In this document: positions 53,613 through 63,725 of the stretch, one piece after another
Position numbering within the stretch: the stretch's first letter is position 1
How the letters are laid out: each line of letters starts with the position of its first letter
Assembly (NCBI GenBank): GCA_021234155.1
Contig: JAJEKV010000051.1
Span: forward strand, 6,980,761 to 7,044,760
DNA: 64,000 nucleotides
Source of the DNA: Isoetes taiwanensis
Taxonomy: Eukaryota; Streptophyta; Lycopodiopsida; Isoetales; Isoetaceae
Direction: 5' to 3'
Position numbers and translations under genes: made by a program
Notes under the pieces: generated by a model
The model's database searches: none
The model's input: only the letters and a program-made list of their open reading frames with translations
What the model was told of the DNA's origin: nothing

Positions 53613-55119
53613 ATGCAATGATCAACATTTGGTTGCTTCAGAATGGCGTTTTTGAGTCAAGGGAGTCTTGCAAATTTCATGATAGGCATTATAAGTAGAC
53701 TGGTACTTGATTCTTTCATGCAATCCAAGATTCAGGCACTCAGTACATGTGTTTTTCTTGCTATTTTGATTTCTACAAACTAGGAGGGAAGCATCGATTT
53801 CTATTCTATTTGATTAGCTTATCTTCACAGTTGATTGTGGAATTTCCTTATACATATACGTTTGTCCATTATGCTTGGAGTTTTGAATCATATAACAGTA
53901 GCAAGGCTTAGTGCAATGCAGGTATCTCCTTCTTTCTATGTTTGCTATATCTAAATGGGGATTGTTCATTATGAAAAGCATCGGATAAAAGAAATAGGTG
54001 CAGGGTAGAGAATATGTGTTATAAGAAATCATGCATTTTCTTAGCTTTGTGAGCTATTTTTTGCATTAAAAAATTTAGAAACAATGCTACTGATCCTGAA
54101 ATATTATTTGATTTTTTACTTTCTGATCATATTATTGTATATCATATTAAAGGTAAGAGAACAATTTGTTTGGCCCAGTTTTGCCAATTACAGATTTCTT
54201 GATGGAGGAATGATCTATTCTCTGCTTTGTGAATTACATCAATCCACATGAAATATAGGGGAGTCTTTATGAAGTATACAAAAATTCTCGACTGAGAGCA
54301 CATCTTATGCTCCTTGGAATGGAGTTTTGTGATTAAGTTGAGGTCGTATTTTTTGTGACTGTAACAAGTAAAAATCCTTTGGACCTGTGCTGCATTTGAT
54401 GTACTTTGGATAATATGTCCTTGATCGAGATGTACTCTGATGAGATGTACTCTCATATACAGGTTCTAAGTTAGAGTCTATTTCATGTATTTGATAGTTT
54501 TGCTTATTAGAAATATGTTGTTTCCTTTTATGAAGTTTAACATCTTCGGAATAAAGATGGTAAAACATCTATTCCTTTTATGGGCCTGTAATCAATAACT
54601 GCGGGTTAAATATACTTTGCTATTTGGATAAAGATGGTGTTGCCTCTATATCATTTGCCAGTACCTCTCTTTGCTAAGTTTTCACCCTTTTAGGTTTGAC
54701 CCGAGTTTAGATGAACCATTAGTGTAGGATCTCTACATCTTTATAGGGACAAGCACAACATCGCATATCAACATGTCTTCAGTACCGACATGTTTATTGC
54801 CTTTGTCTTGAATATAGACGACTGTCCTACATTAAGGTTAAAAGGCATTCCAATATTGACACATACCCTTGCTTATGCTGCATCTATAGGATGTCATTTG
54901 CTAACATTGTCAATGTCTTGAAGGCATGAAGGTGCTATGCCCTACATATCATGGCATTGGCTAAGATTGTCTAGCATGGACACATGGCCTTATGAATTTT
55001 GGCTCATGAATTTTGAAAACCCATACACGCCCCTATGTAGGTCAACATCATCGGGCATCATTTCCAAGAAATAGGCATCATTTCCAAGAAATACCAAATA
55101 TGATTTAAAATTGTCTATA
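53613..55119. other. Intergenic, AT-rich, no gene seen
   Basis: No coding pattern on either strand beyond short chance frames. A 20-base direct repeat (GGCATCATTTCCAAGAAATA) sits in tandem at 55054-55093. Runs of related words (CATGTCTT, ACCGACATG, TTGACACAT) near 54740-54960 may be an old transposon remnant. Confidence 0.5.
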
Positions 55120-55128
55120 TTGAAGGGG
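55120..55128. repeat. 9-base target duplication of the MITE, left
   Basis: TTGAAGGGG. Repeated exactly at 55585-55593 on the other side of the element. Confidence 0.85.
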
Positions 55129-55584
55129 GGCTCAGGATACTCTTACCCTGGATTGAGGGATCCCGGAGGTGTGATCCCGGAGGACGGCATCCCGGGAGGA
55201 CGTGTGATCCCGGAGGACGGGATCCCCCTTACTGCGCAGTAACTGCGCAAAAAACTGAACCCTTATAGGGAAAATCAGGGAAGTTTTTGTGTGGCTTTTT
55301 CTTGCTCGATTCTCCTCCAAATCGGGTAGTGTCTGTGCTAGGGTGGTCGGAATCAGTGGGAGGATAGGATCAGGTATCAGCAGAGGAGGAAGGAGGGCGA
55401 GCGCCGAGCGATGGCGCTGCCCCCAATCTTGCCAAAAATGGCCTACTGGCTAGCAGTAGCCCTTTAAGCGCGGTAAGTTATTGGCGGGATCCGATCCTCG
55501 GGATCACACGCCCTCCCGGGATGCCGAATCCTCCGGGATCACACCTCCGGGATCCCTCAATCCAGGGTAAGAGTATCCTGAACC
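55129..55584. mobile_element. Mutator-type MITE, 456 bases
   Basis: Terminal inverted repeats of about 100 bases: left GGCTCAGGATACTCTTACCC..., right end reverse complement GGTTCAGGATACTCTTACCC..., matching through the blocks GGATTGAGGGATCCCGGAGG and GGCATCCCGGGAGG. Flanked by a perfect 9-base duplication, the hallmark of Mutator-like elements. The interior of about 260 bases has no transposase. TIRs contain several GATCCCGGAGGA repeats. The two TIRs differ at only a few places, so it is fairly young and may fold into a long hairpin RNA. Confidence 0.85.
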
Positions 55585-55593
55585 TTGAAGGGG

Positions 55594-56303
55594 AGGGGGG
55601 GGGGGGGTTGGAATTCTTGGTTGCCATGCACCACTTAGTCACAATATATTGACCTACTGTATAACACTTGGTTGCACACGTACATTTTCTTTTGCATGAG
55701 ATTGGGTTATAGGAGCATTTGAGATAGGATAAAGTAGTTATAGAGAGGCCAATCTCAGTGACTAGCTTGGCATTCCTTGCAGTGGTACCACGTTAAGGAT
55801 TTCAACTGTTCACCATTGAGGCGCTTTTTCAAAACTAGCATCCATATACGAGCCTATCTTTGGATGAATTGTCTCACGTGCTTGATAGTCGTGAGACGTT
55901 GTGGGCAATTCGAATCAATGACTCACCCCTGCATTTCACTTTTACCCTGATTAAGATATTAGATGTCGGAGAAATAAAAATATCACGGGAGCATCCAAAA
56001 AAGTATAGAATTAGGTCTTGGTGATGTACATCATGTGAGATGCATATTTAGAGTTCTATCAGGAATTACACCAATGAGCTAGGACAAAATTTTGTGTCTT
56101 GCATTTCTGTACCTATTTTTTGTTGATGTACTTAAGTACGTCTAAGGGTGACATTATGTGCATAAGTTTTGAATCTGTCTTTCCAAATTTTCGTCTTTAA
56201 AGATAGATTTATTTGGGACTCTCCCCTCCACCACCCCACCCCACCCCACCCCACCCCCCCCCATTCCTTATAAGGCCGAGCAAAAACACATGCCAGGACA
56301 TTA
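55594..56303. other. Intergenic with homopolymer runs
   Basis: A G run at 55588-55607, a CACCCC-rich tract at 56221-56263 (ACCCC repeated), no reading frame of note. The second half may belong to the Helitron that ends at 56333. Confidence 0.5.
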
Positions 56304-56333
56304 GCCCGGCAACGCCGGGCACACGTTTACTAG
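56304..56333 (+). mobile_element. Helitron 3' terminus
   Basis: Hairpin GCCCGGC-AAC-GCCGGGC (56304-56320), then ten bases to CTAG at 56330-56333, with A before and T after (TTTACTAGT). A GC hairpin about ten bases before CTRR with insertion before a T is the standard Helitron 3' end. The element body must lie upstream; its TC start could not be fixed. No helicase frame is seen, so it is non-autonomous or a remnant. Confidence 0.6.
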
Positions 56334-57412
56334 TTTGGTTTAAAGCCTGATTTGCAACAAGTTTCACCCCTATTGTTAGGCCAATTTTGGCGTAGTCAGA
56401 ATTAATATACTTAAAGCGCCTACAACAATATTGATTCCCAAGTTTATGTCGGCTATTTAAAATTGGTCAAAAAGCCTAAGTTTATAATGAATTTGTAGGA
56501 TCTAAGTTATCTTAATGTCAATTGTAGAACAAGGATGTTGTACTAATAAGCATGGCGACTCAAATTGTACATAAAGTTGCTTTCAAAATGTTGCAACTGC
56601 AATGTGATTTTGCATGAAATGATGGCACCAACGGACTTATTTTATGGGACCCAAAAAAGTAGAGGAGGAGATGAAACTTTATAACATATAATGTGTGTAT
56701 ATGAGACGCACACAACACCCCAAGATTGGTCTACCTTCTCCATCACTTTACACTTTACATCGCATCATCGTAGAAAAAATAAAACCCTTCCTAGAGTTGA
56801 GAAATAGGTGATTGGTCCTTCACACTCTACTTGGATAGTTGGGTACATATTTTACTACATTGGAGCATCTACAAGACTTATATGTTACTTTATGGTTGAC
56901 CAATATATTAATCACATAATACTCTTATATAATGCAGTTTCATTTTCTGTCCCCAATATTTTGTTTGCTACATTTTCTTTGAAATTGGCTATCCCCATGT
57001 GTTGTGTTTCACCTTTCATTTGGACTTCTCACTTTTTATTTGCACTTCATCGACTGGGCTTGCTCTGCAAGCCGACCGACATGCTCTATATTTAGGAAAA
57101 GGAAGCGGATTGGAGCTTTTGTCACCGGATTTGCCTATGAACTCTAGATCTCTTCTTTGGACAATGTGTGCAGAAGCTGTATGCTAGAGCTCCACTGAGG
57201 ACAGACAAAAAGAAAAGACAACCCAAAACCCATACGCTTTGGCTCTTTAGAGCTATGGAAGCCCCACCCATTCTTGCCAGGCGCAGGCGTGTCTAGAAAG
57301 CAAGCATTTGCCCAAACTTAAAATCCTCTGAAGCTCTACAAGAAGCAGCTAAAACGTCGTTGTTGGGCTTGAAATGAGGTGGCCGAGCTCGGATAGATGC
57401 AAAATCTGTTGA
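56334..57412. other. Upstream region of the DUF1191 pseudogene
   Basis: AT-rich, no domain-bearing frame. A stretch around 57000-57190 has mixed composition but only short frames. No signal-peptide exon for the downstream gene was found. Confidence 0.5.
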
Positions 57413-58185
57413 ATCCTTAGTGGAAGCTATGCATTCAAGGCACTGGCCCATGTTCCAAAAACTGGTAGAATCTATAATGTCTCTATTCCAGGACTAGATG
57501 GCATAAAAGTGCAAGCGGTTCGACTAAGAACAGGAAGCTTGAAACAACATGGAGATGAAATCAGCGAGTTTTCCATACTGACATTTGTTATAGTAGACAC
57601 GACTAAGAAATATCTGGTTCTGGTTTACAGGGAATTCAACAACTACACCACATATACACCGGAAGGTTACACACTTATAGCACCAGTTTTGGGCATCAAA
57701 GCTTATGAAGGCAACGACTTAAATACAATGCAAGAGCTACCAGAGATTAGTGTTAATGCAGGGGGAGATCTGATAAGTGCCCGCATCCCATTTTCAATGG
57801 GTAACTTGCAAGAAAGCACGTTATACTGTGCAACCTTTGATTCAGACGCAAAGCTTACTCTGTTCAACGTAAGCTCTTCCCCAAATGTTTGTTTTCTGAA
57901 TAAGCTTGTGATTGTAGTCCGGTGGTTTCTTCAATGGCACCTGCGTCTTCTCCATCTCTAGCACAACAAGGTTCTAAAATGCCATCTCCTGTGCCTGCCA
58001 ACGGCCCTATTTCGATATCTAATGGGAATGCTCACAAGAAAAAGAGTTCAAGGATATGGAAGCTTGTTGTTGGCTGGAAAATACGATGCCTTGCTGTCTT
58101 AGTGCTTATAATTTTAGCTGCCTTAGTGCTCAAGGCAGTGGTTCACAGAGCTAGAATTGCTCAAATGGACATCGGCATAATTTGA
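57413..58185 (+). pseudogene. DUF1191-family transmembrane protein, broken copy
   Basis: Plant-specific DUF1191 proteins are single-pass membrane proteins of unknown role. This copy shows the family landmarks in order: YAFKALAHVPKTGRIYNVSI, GIKVQAVRLRTGSLKQHG, EFSILTFVIV, LVLVYREFNNYT, GYTLIAPVLGIKAYEG, LPEISVNAGGDLISARIPF, SSPNVCF, a Pro/Ser-rich stalk (SSMAPASSPSLAQQG), then KKKSSRIWKLVVGWKIRCLAVLVLIILAALVL as membrane span with RARIAQMD after it. Frameshifts lie near 57427 (before YAFKAL, where the frame switches from AKSVESLVEA) and near 57915 (between SSPNVCF and the stalk). It stops at 58183, far short of the usual cytosolic tail, and no signal peptide is seen. So a pseudogene, or less likely a badly sequenced gene. 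Confidence 0.75.
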
Positions 58186-58532
58186 GTTAACAGACAGAGA
58201 TTCAAAGTTCATTTGAAATCGGCAGTATTTAGCTTCTATATGAGGGTCACAAGTTTATTGAGGGTTTTCAGTCACGATTTACAATGTCATCTTTATGTAA
58301 ATAGGACATAACTTTGGTAATCTGTAGCATAATATCTATTAATGTATAAGAGCAATCAGGGGATCGAAGGGTGCTTCATAAGCATGAAGACTGTGCAGGT
58401 CGGTCTCCATGACCTTCATGATCAGGTATAAATTGCCTTCCTTCATCTGGCCATATGTTTGTTACGATATCTGGCTAACCTTTATATAACCACTAGTTTT
58501 TTTCCATGACTTATATCCCCTTCCCATGAATT
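58186..58532 (+). other. Spacer between the two host pseudogenes
   Basis: AT-rich, with a possible splice pattern: GATCAGGTATAAATTGCC at 58420 (donor-like) and TTGCTTAG at 58531-58538 (acceptor-like) just before the SPT6 homology. No coding match upstream of it. Confidence 0.4.
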
Positions 58533-59211
58533 GCTTAGATGGTAATGCAGATGAGCATTCAACCTTCAGTGAGAGATCACATCAGAAGTGTCTATATAGA
58601 AAATGCAGAAGTCTCTACCTCACCAACAAAGTTAAAAAAGTTATTGATGCATCCCATCAATATGCAGGAGTGAAGTGGTTGCATCAGAAGCCCATTGAAA
58701 AAATTAATGATGGACAGTGGTTGCTAATACAAAAGGCTGAACAGCAAGACTCCATTCTACAAGTACATGTTGGTCTATCACAAGATTACGTGCAAAATAA
58801 ACTACAGCGAGATCTGATATCTATGTATACAAGTGATAGTTTGAGCACCACGACTAAGCTTTGGAATGAAGAACGCAAACAAATACTGAAAGAATTATTA
58901 GAGAGGTTTCTTATTTCTCACATGAAAATAGAAATGCAAAGGCTAATTACCCAAGTAAAAGAGTGGATTGCTAAAATGTGGCAAGAACAGTCCTGGGAAT
59001 TGGTCTGCACTGCCCCATACTAAGGAGGAGAATTTTGATGGCATAGCACGAGTACTAGCTTGTTGTTGGGGACCTGGAAAACCAGCTACCACGTTTGTTA
59101 TATTGGATACTGTAGGCGGGGGTTACTGGCACACTTTATTGTGGTTAATTAACTATTTTAGCTAAAAGTCCTGAGCAGCAGCAAAGGATGGCTACTGACA
59201 GTAAAAGGATG
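58533..59211 (+). pseudogene. SPT6: SPT6-like transcription elongation factor, broken fragment
   Basis: SPT6 is a nuclear histone chaperone that travels with RNA polymerase II. The fragment matches its middle, the part leading into the YqgF-like domain: VRDHIRSVYIENAEVSTSPT, HQYAGVKWLHQKPIEK, DGQWLLIQKAEQQDSILQV, LWNEERKQILKELLERFLISHM, VLACCWGPGKPATTFVILD and SPEQQQRMATDSKRM. In intact plant SPT6 the corresponding blocks include FHQYAGVKWLREKP and RVMACCWGPGKPATTFVMLD. The blocks lie in three frames, with shifts near 58630, 59000 and 59110. The homology ends at about 59211, so perhaps one seventh of a full protein is left. A donor/acceptor-like pattern upstream hints at a genomic, not retroposed, copy. 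Confidence 0.8.
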
Positions 59212-60560
59212 TACCGGTCCTGTATTATTATAGCTTTATATTATAGTTTTGGTTTCGGCAATTGTAATTTTGCTGCAAAATAATAGCAGGGCAAGATGGA
59301 TCATTTGCTACAGGGAACTTTGAGTTTATCCACAAGTGTTGTTAGTGTAAATAATTACTTGAAAACACATTCCAAGATGTCTTATATAAGCTGTTGGAAA
59401 CACATCTCAAGATGTATTATACAAGCACTCTTCTAGTCAAATCCTTAAATATATAATAGTTAAACGTAAATTCTAATGCTATCCTTATGTCTCTAGTTGC
59501 CATTTTCTCACCATTCTACCATTCTGTTTGCGTACAACAATAACTTTTTCAAACTTTAGACATTTGAAAAATCTAAAAAACTTCGTTTTCAGCATAACAT
59601 GGCAGTAAATGTATTACATAGAAGTTTATATGAAATGGTGTTCAGAATGTTCTAAAGTTCATGCAGTTTGAGAATAGAATAGAATAGAATAGGTAAAGAT
59701 GAATACAAGTATCATCATTCGGATCATGATATATCAAATCTTGAAATGTAGAACCTAGAAGTTGTCATTTACTGGCAAGATCAGGAGATGTGCTGGGAAG
59801 GGGATATAATATTGAATAATTTATGCATGTTGTTACTCAAGTTTCTTAACCCTCGTCCACATTGCTTTGTTGATGGTAACATTTGAGGAGAAGAAAAGCA
59901 TCGAGCTCTAGTGAGAAACGGCTTCGCAATAAGGGAAGAATGCAAAAAGATTTGTGGAGATTTTGCCAAAGGGTTCGACAAACTTATGGCTGTATAAGTG
60001 AGATTGAATTGAAACCAATTTCCAAGAGGAGAATTACACAGTAGGTAAAATTCTAGCCAAGGCGGTTTGGGAAAGAGAAATGTTCGCGGCGGCCTTGGCC
60101 ACCGCGATAAATTTCTTGTATAGATAATTTATGTCCTTTGTTTTCAAACAATAAATGAAGAATCTATAGAATCTAACTTCGTTGATTGCTGAGCCAAAGA
60201 AATGTAGAATCTCTAAGGGTTGTCAAATGAGAGTTCTAGAATATGGAACACCATAAATTTCAGATTTCTTCAGTATTTGTTGTTATCAGAGAAAAGTATG
60301 CCACTTTATTTGCCTCAATCCCATCTCTATATGAGGTTTTACAGATATCTCAAGTGGGTGCTCTTGCATCTTACTACTACGATTCCTCCCCCCACCCCTT
60401 TTTTTAAGACGACATTAAATCATAAGGATAAATACATAAGTTTGAGATACATGTTAAAATACAAGTTTGAAATATAAGTTTGAAATACATGAGAGCCTCA
60501 TATTACCTATGTGCAAAATAAACCTCATAATTTGAATCGACAATATGAACTACTGGAGCT
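59212..60560. other. Intergenic, AT-rich
   Basis: No host exon recognised. A GAATA microsatellite lies at 59671-59692. The stretch 59860-60000 has a charged plus-strand reading (HLRRRKASSSSEKRLRNKG) too short to assign. A 20-base run of C and T precedes poly-T at 60385-60405. Confidence 0.5.
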
Positions 60561-60581
60561 CACTTTTGCCAAGCTGCCTTT

Positions 60582-61240
60582 TTAAGTGAGACATGCAACC
60601 AAACCATCATTATGACTCTTAAGTTGCCCAATGCAACAGACATGCCCAACTACATTGAAGGCAAAGGGAACCATTGTAGAAGAAGCTAGTGGAGCTTCGA
60701 TCTGCGTAAAATGAGTCTCCACCACAGCATGTGATGCCGCAAATACCATACTAGGTGCTACAATGTCTTGCATACAAGATGTGATCTCAGATGTAGTAAA
60801 TGGGACGATATCACATGACATTGGCATTGAAGACACCTTAGATAAGGACGACACAACAGGAAATACCAACATTGGGGGAGAACTCACTAAAGGATAGACA
60901 AAAGAAGATGTAAATATAGGAGAGGTGGTGATAAATATAGGAGAGGTGGTGATTTAAGTTGAAATTATAGAAGAAGTAGTAACAGAGTTTGTGTCTGAAG
61001 ATGAAGAGACAAGTGAAGGGGTAATAGTGGAAGATGCAATAGATGGAGACTTTAGAGACTGAATAGTAGAAGTTGGAGACACAGAAGATCTAGTATTGGA
61101 TGGAAGACTAGTAGATGAAAATGTACGACTATTTGAGAACATAAACGCGATCTAGTATTGGATGGAAGACTAGTAGATGAAAATGTACGACTATTTGAGA
61201 ACATAAACGCAAGTTCTGCACCCATTAACAAAGTCAAAGT
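60582..61240 (-). other. Ser/Thr-rich minus-strand frames, hypothetical
   Basis: Two minus-strand frames (60582-60887, about 101 codons; 60954-61142, about 62 codons) rich in Ser, Thr, Val and Pro, without a domain. Direct duplications of 21 bases (60911-60952, TAAATATAGGAGAGGTGGTGA twice) and 62 bases (61087-61210) fall inside, so expansion of a low-complexity stretch may have created the open frames. Could be a relic of a disordered protein or chance. Confidence 0.25.
61087..61210. repeat. Perfect 62-base tandem duplication
   Basis: GATCTAGTATTGGATGGAAG... at 61087-61148 and again at 61149-61210 with no difference seen. Very recent, or an assembly slip. Confidence 0.9.
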
Positions 61241-61849
61241 TAACTTCTTATAGTAATTGCTACTTTTGACTACCAGACTGTCGAGTGGTCAATTGGAATA
61301 GAGATACATATGTGAAGCCCATTAACAATAGAGTGGGAAATATGCATGCCCAACCCATTTGTAATAGAGATTAAAAGCTTATGGACCAACATATCTACTG
61401 GTAAATTAGCAATAGATAACTAACAAGGCATTTTAAGAGCTGAAACCATACCATGAGAAAACACAAAAGGATAGTATTGATAAAGGAGATTTATGATCCT
61501 TGTATCAAAGTGCTGAAGTCAGTTATAAGTCAAGCAACGAACAGTTGCTGCTCGTGATAACAATCAGCCCAAAATAAAACAAGTGTCATATGAATAACAA
61601 AACAAGTGCAGAGAATTGCATACAAGTTGATTTTCATACATATCGAAGCATGGGCATCTAAAAACCACTGGATCGAGGGATACCAAAATGATTCACAAGA
61701 CATATCTTCCTTTTCTAGATTTCCATTTTGCTAAAGTCAGATGCCTTCTTTCTCCTGATATCATTCAAAAATAAGGAAAAAGAAAAAATGATCACATTAC
61801 TTAAAAGAAACAATTCTGTTTACTAGAACATCCCTTCATATTCTATTTT
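61241..61849. other. Intergenic, no gene seen
   Basis: AT-rich, only short chance frames on both strands. Confidence 0.5.
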
Positions 61850-61975
61850 CCACAAAAAACGTATTTTTTCCGTGAAGACCACTAAGCTTCCTACTAGAGT
61901 AAGTTTCATTATCCACAAAAAACCTATTCTTTTCGTGAAGGCCACAAAGCTTCATACCAGAGTAAGTTTCATTAT
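61850..61975. repeat. 63-base tandem duplication, diverged
   Basis: CCACAAAAAACGTATTTTTT... (61850-61912) and CCACAAAAAACCTATTCTTT... (61913-61975), differing at roughly eight places. Both end AGAGTAAGTTTCATTAT. Confidence 0.85.
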
Positions 61976-62030
61976 CCAACCCATTTGCTTTTAGTAGATG
62001 AGTAAGATGGGTCTTATCCTAGTGCTTTTC

Positions 62031-62069
62031 CATTTTGGTGAGAGACTCGTCTGGAGGGGGAAAACCGGC
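62031..62069. repeat. 39-base direct repeat, copy 1
   Basis: CATTTTGGTGAGAGACTCGT...AAAACCGGC. The second copy, at 63028-63066, has one difference and lies 997 bases away. A GATA microsatellite follows at about 62072-62090. The pair may mark the ends of an inserted or duplicated piece. Confidence 0.8.
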
Positions 62070-62277
62070 CAATAGATAGATAGATAGACATATCTTTCAT
62101 CACAGCAGTGTATAACATTTTGAAAAAATATCTAAGGTGGAGGGTAGTCCACCAATTGGGTCTGACTACCCACTAATAATAAAGGGGACCTGCCATAGGA
62201 ACAACCCAGGCCCCTTTAAGATGGCATAAAATAAGAAGGGCAAATAGGAGGCAACGTGCGAAAGTTTATCACTGGGA

Positions 62278-62491
62278 TGAAAAACCCTGCCCTTTCGGGT
62301 TTTCGAGGAACACCCTAATGATAAATCTTCGCCCGACGGCTCCAAAGGAAAAGCCCGGGCCATCAAAGTGGAGATCATTGATGAAGAAGTCGAGGAAGCA
62401 CAAGATGGAGGTCGCAAATCAGACGATGCATCTCAAACTCCAGGGGAGAGCCGAACAAAAGAAAGAAATAGTGATGATCACCTGAAAACTT
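62278..62491 (+). other. Possible terminal exon, acidic C-terminus, unidentified
   Basis: A 70-codon open stretch reading PFRVFEEHPNDKSSPDGSKG, KARAIKVEIIDEEVEEAQDG, then a Ser/Asp/Lys-rich tail ending NSDDHLKT and TAG at 62489-62491. No ATG; a TGA lies just upstream, so it would need an upstream exon. Composition is protein-like, with balanced charges and little low complexity. I do not recognise the family and no splice site is certain. Confidence 0.3.
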
Positions 62492-62687
62492 AGGAGAAAA
62501 GAAAATAAACAGAATGCATTAGACATTAGAAAAGTAACGCACCAAAGTCACCATAGAATGAGATGACCTGAAAAGAAACAACACAAAAAGAAGCAATTAA
62601 CTCAAAAAAATAGAAGCCATCACGCCAGCTCGGCAAAGCCTCCAAGGGGGCTGGTCCATGACAAATCATAATCCTCCAATAAGAGAA

Positions 62688-62852
62688 GGGTCTGGTCACG
62701 CGAGCCACGCGACATAAGAGCATATCTTCAAACAACATAACCTCTCAAATACAGAGGGGCTGGTCACGCGAGCCATGCGACATAACATCATATCTTAAAA
62801 CAACATAACCTCTCAAATATAGAGGGGCTGGTCACGCGAGCCACACGAAATG
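62688..62852. repeat. 68-base tandem repeat, about 2.4 copies
   Basis: CTGGTCACGCGAGCCACGCG begins copies at 62692, 62760 and 62828 (third partial). Few mismatches between copies. CG-containing and non-coding. Confidence 0.9.
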
Positions 62853-62970
62853 GAATCACAAATCAAAATGAAAAACATGAATGCAAACAACGTAGGGTGG
62901 GGAGGGAGGGAACTAAGACCCAAAAAAACTACTGTGAGAAGATGCCAATAATGGAGAAAGAGCCCAAAGA

Positions 62971-62981
62971 CGTATATATAG
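62971..62981 (-). promoter_or_regulatory. TATA-like box on the minus strand
   Basis: CTATATATACG on the minus strand, preceded upstream (higher coordinates) by a moderately GC-rich stretch (63000-63025) and the 39-base direct repeat. It may be the promoter of an unknown minus-strand transcript, but no convincing frame follows. Confidence 0.25.
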
Positions 62982-63027
62982 CCTCGTCTCTCCCCAAAAT
63001 GGCGATCCGACGGTGTCGCATCGCATG

Positions 63028-63066
63028 CATTTTGGTGAGAGACTTGTCTGGAGGGGGAAAACCGGC
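63028..63066. repeat. 39-base direct repeat, copy 2
   Basis: Matches 62031-62069 with one difference (CTTGTC versus CTCGTC). Confidence 0.8.
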
Positions 63067-63326
63067 TGATCAAAAGAGAACTTCTATAGGATGATGAGCA
63101 AGGTGTGATTGCTACTGTAAAGTTGACATATATTGAATGAGCATCAGGAAAAAAGCAATACCATGTCTAACAAATCAAAACTCCCAAATGTAATTGCCAA
63201 GACATGAAGATTGCTAAATGTATCAAAGTGGTTACGAAGGAAACCTGGGGTAAACTAAAAACTACTAAGCAGTCATTTGTAAGGAAGACAGTGGAATAAG
63301 AAATCACTTTTAAGGGGTACGGTTAA

Positions 63327-63391
63327 TTGGGAGACTCAAACCTTCACCACCAACATACAAGTCAAAGCCTATAACCATTAGGCTAAACCAA
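63327..63391 (-). mobile_element. tRNA-derived SINE head or tRNA relic
   Basis: On the minus strand TGGTTTAGCCTAATGGTTA (A-box-like TAGCCTAATGG) is followed 30 bases later by GGTTTGAGTCTCCC (B-box-like GGTTYGANTCC). This is the spacing of an internal RNA polymerase III promoter. No cloverleaf with a good acceptor stem was found, so a SINE head or relic is likelier than a tRNA gene. Confidence 0.45.
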
Positions 63392-63725
63392 GTATAACTT
63401 TTAAAACACAAATCGAGATTTCATAAAACCGTCATATGCTGTGAATAGGTAACCGAACAAAAGGCGGCAGAGAAAAAAGACAACTCCGGAATACTAAAAA
63501 CGAAGAAGAAAAGAACGGGTAGAATACATCCGATCACAAAATCAAACCAGAGGGATGAAGAGCGATGCTTGATGATCAGAATTAGACTAGTAAGAGCGAT
63601 TCACAAAAGGAAGCAACCGATTTTTCCAAATAGACAGGTATGGGAGCAAAAAGGGGAAAAATATTAAACAACCACATATCAGTTCAAGGAAATCGCCGGT
63701 TAATCATAGAATACTGAAAGCGCTC
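63392..63725. other. Intergenic, no gene seen
   Basis: Purine-rich on the plus strand, no frame of note. Confidence 0.5.

Noticed and set aside
59781-59981. 66-codon minus-strand frame
   Set aside because: No domain, AT-rich context and no supporting signals.
63327-63391. Complete tRNA gene
   Set aside because: A- and B-box-like words are present but no acceptor stem or full cloverleaf could be formed.
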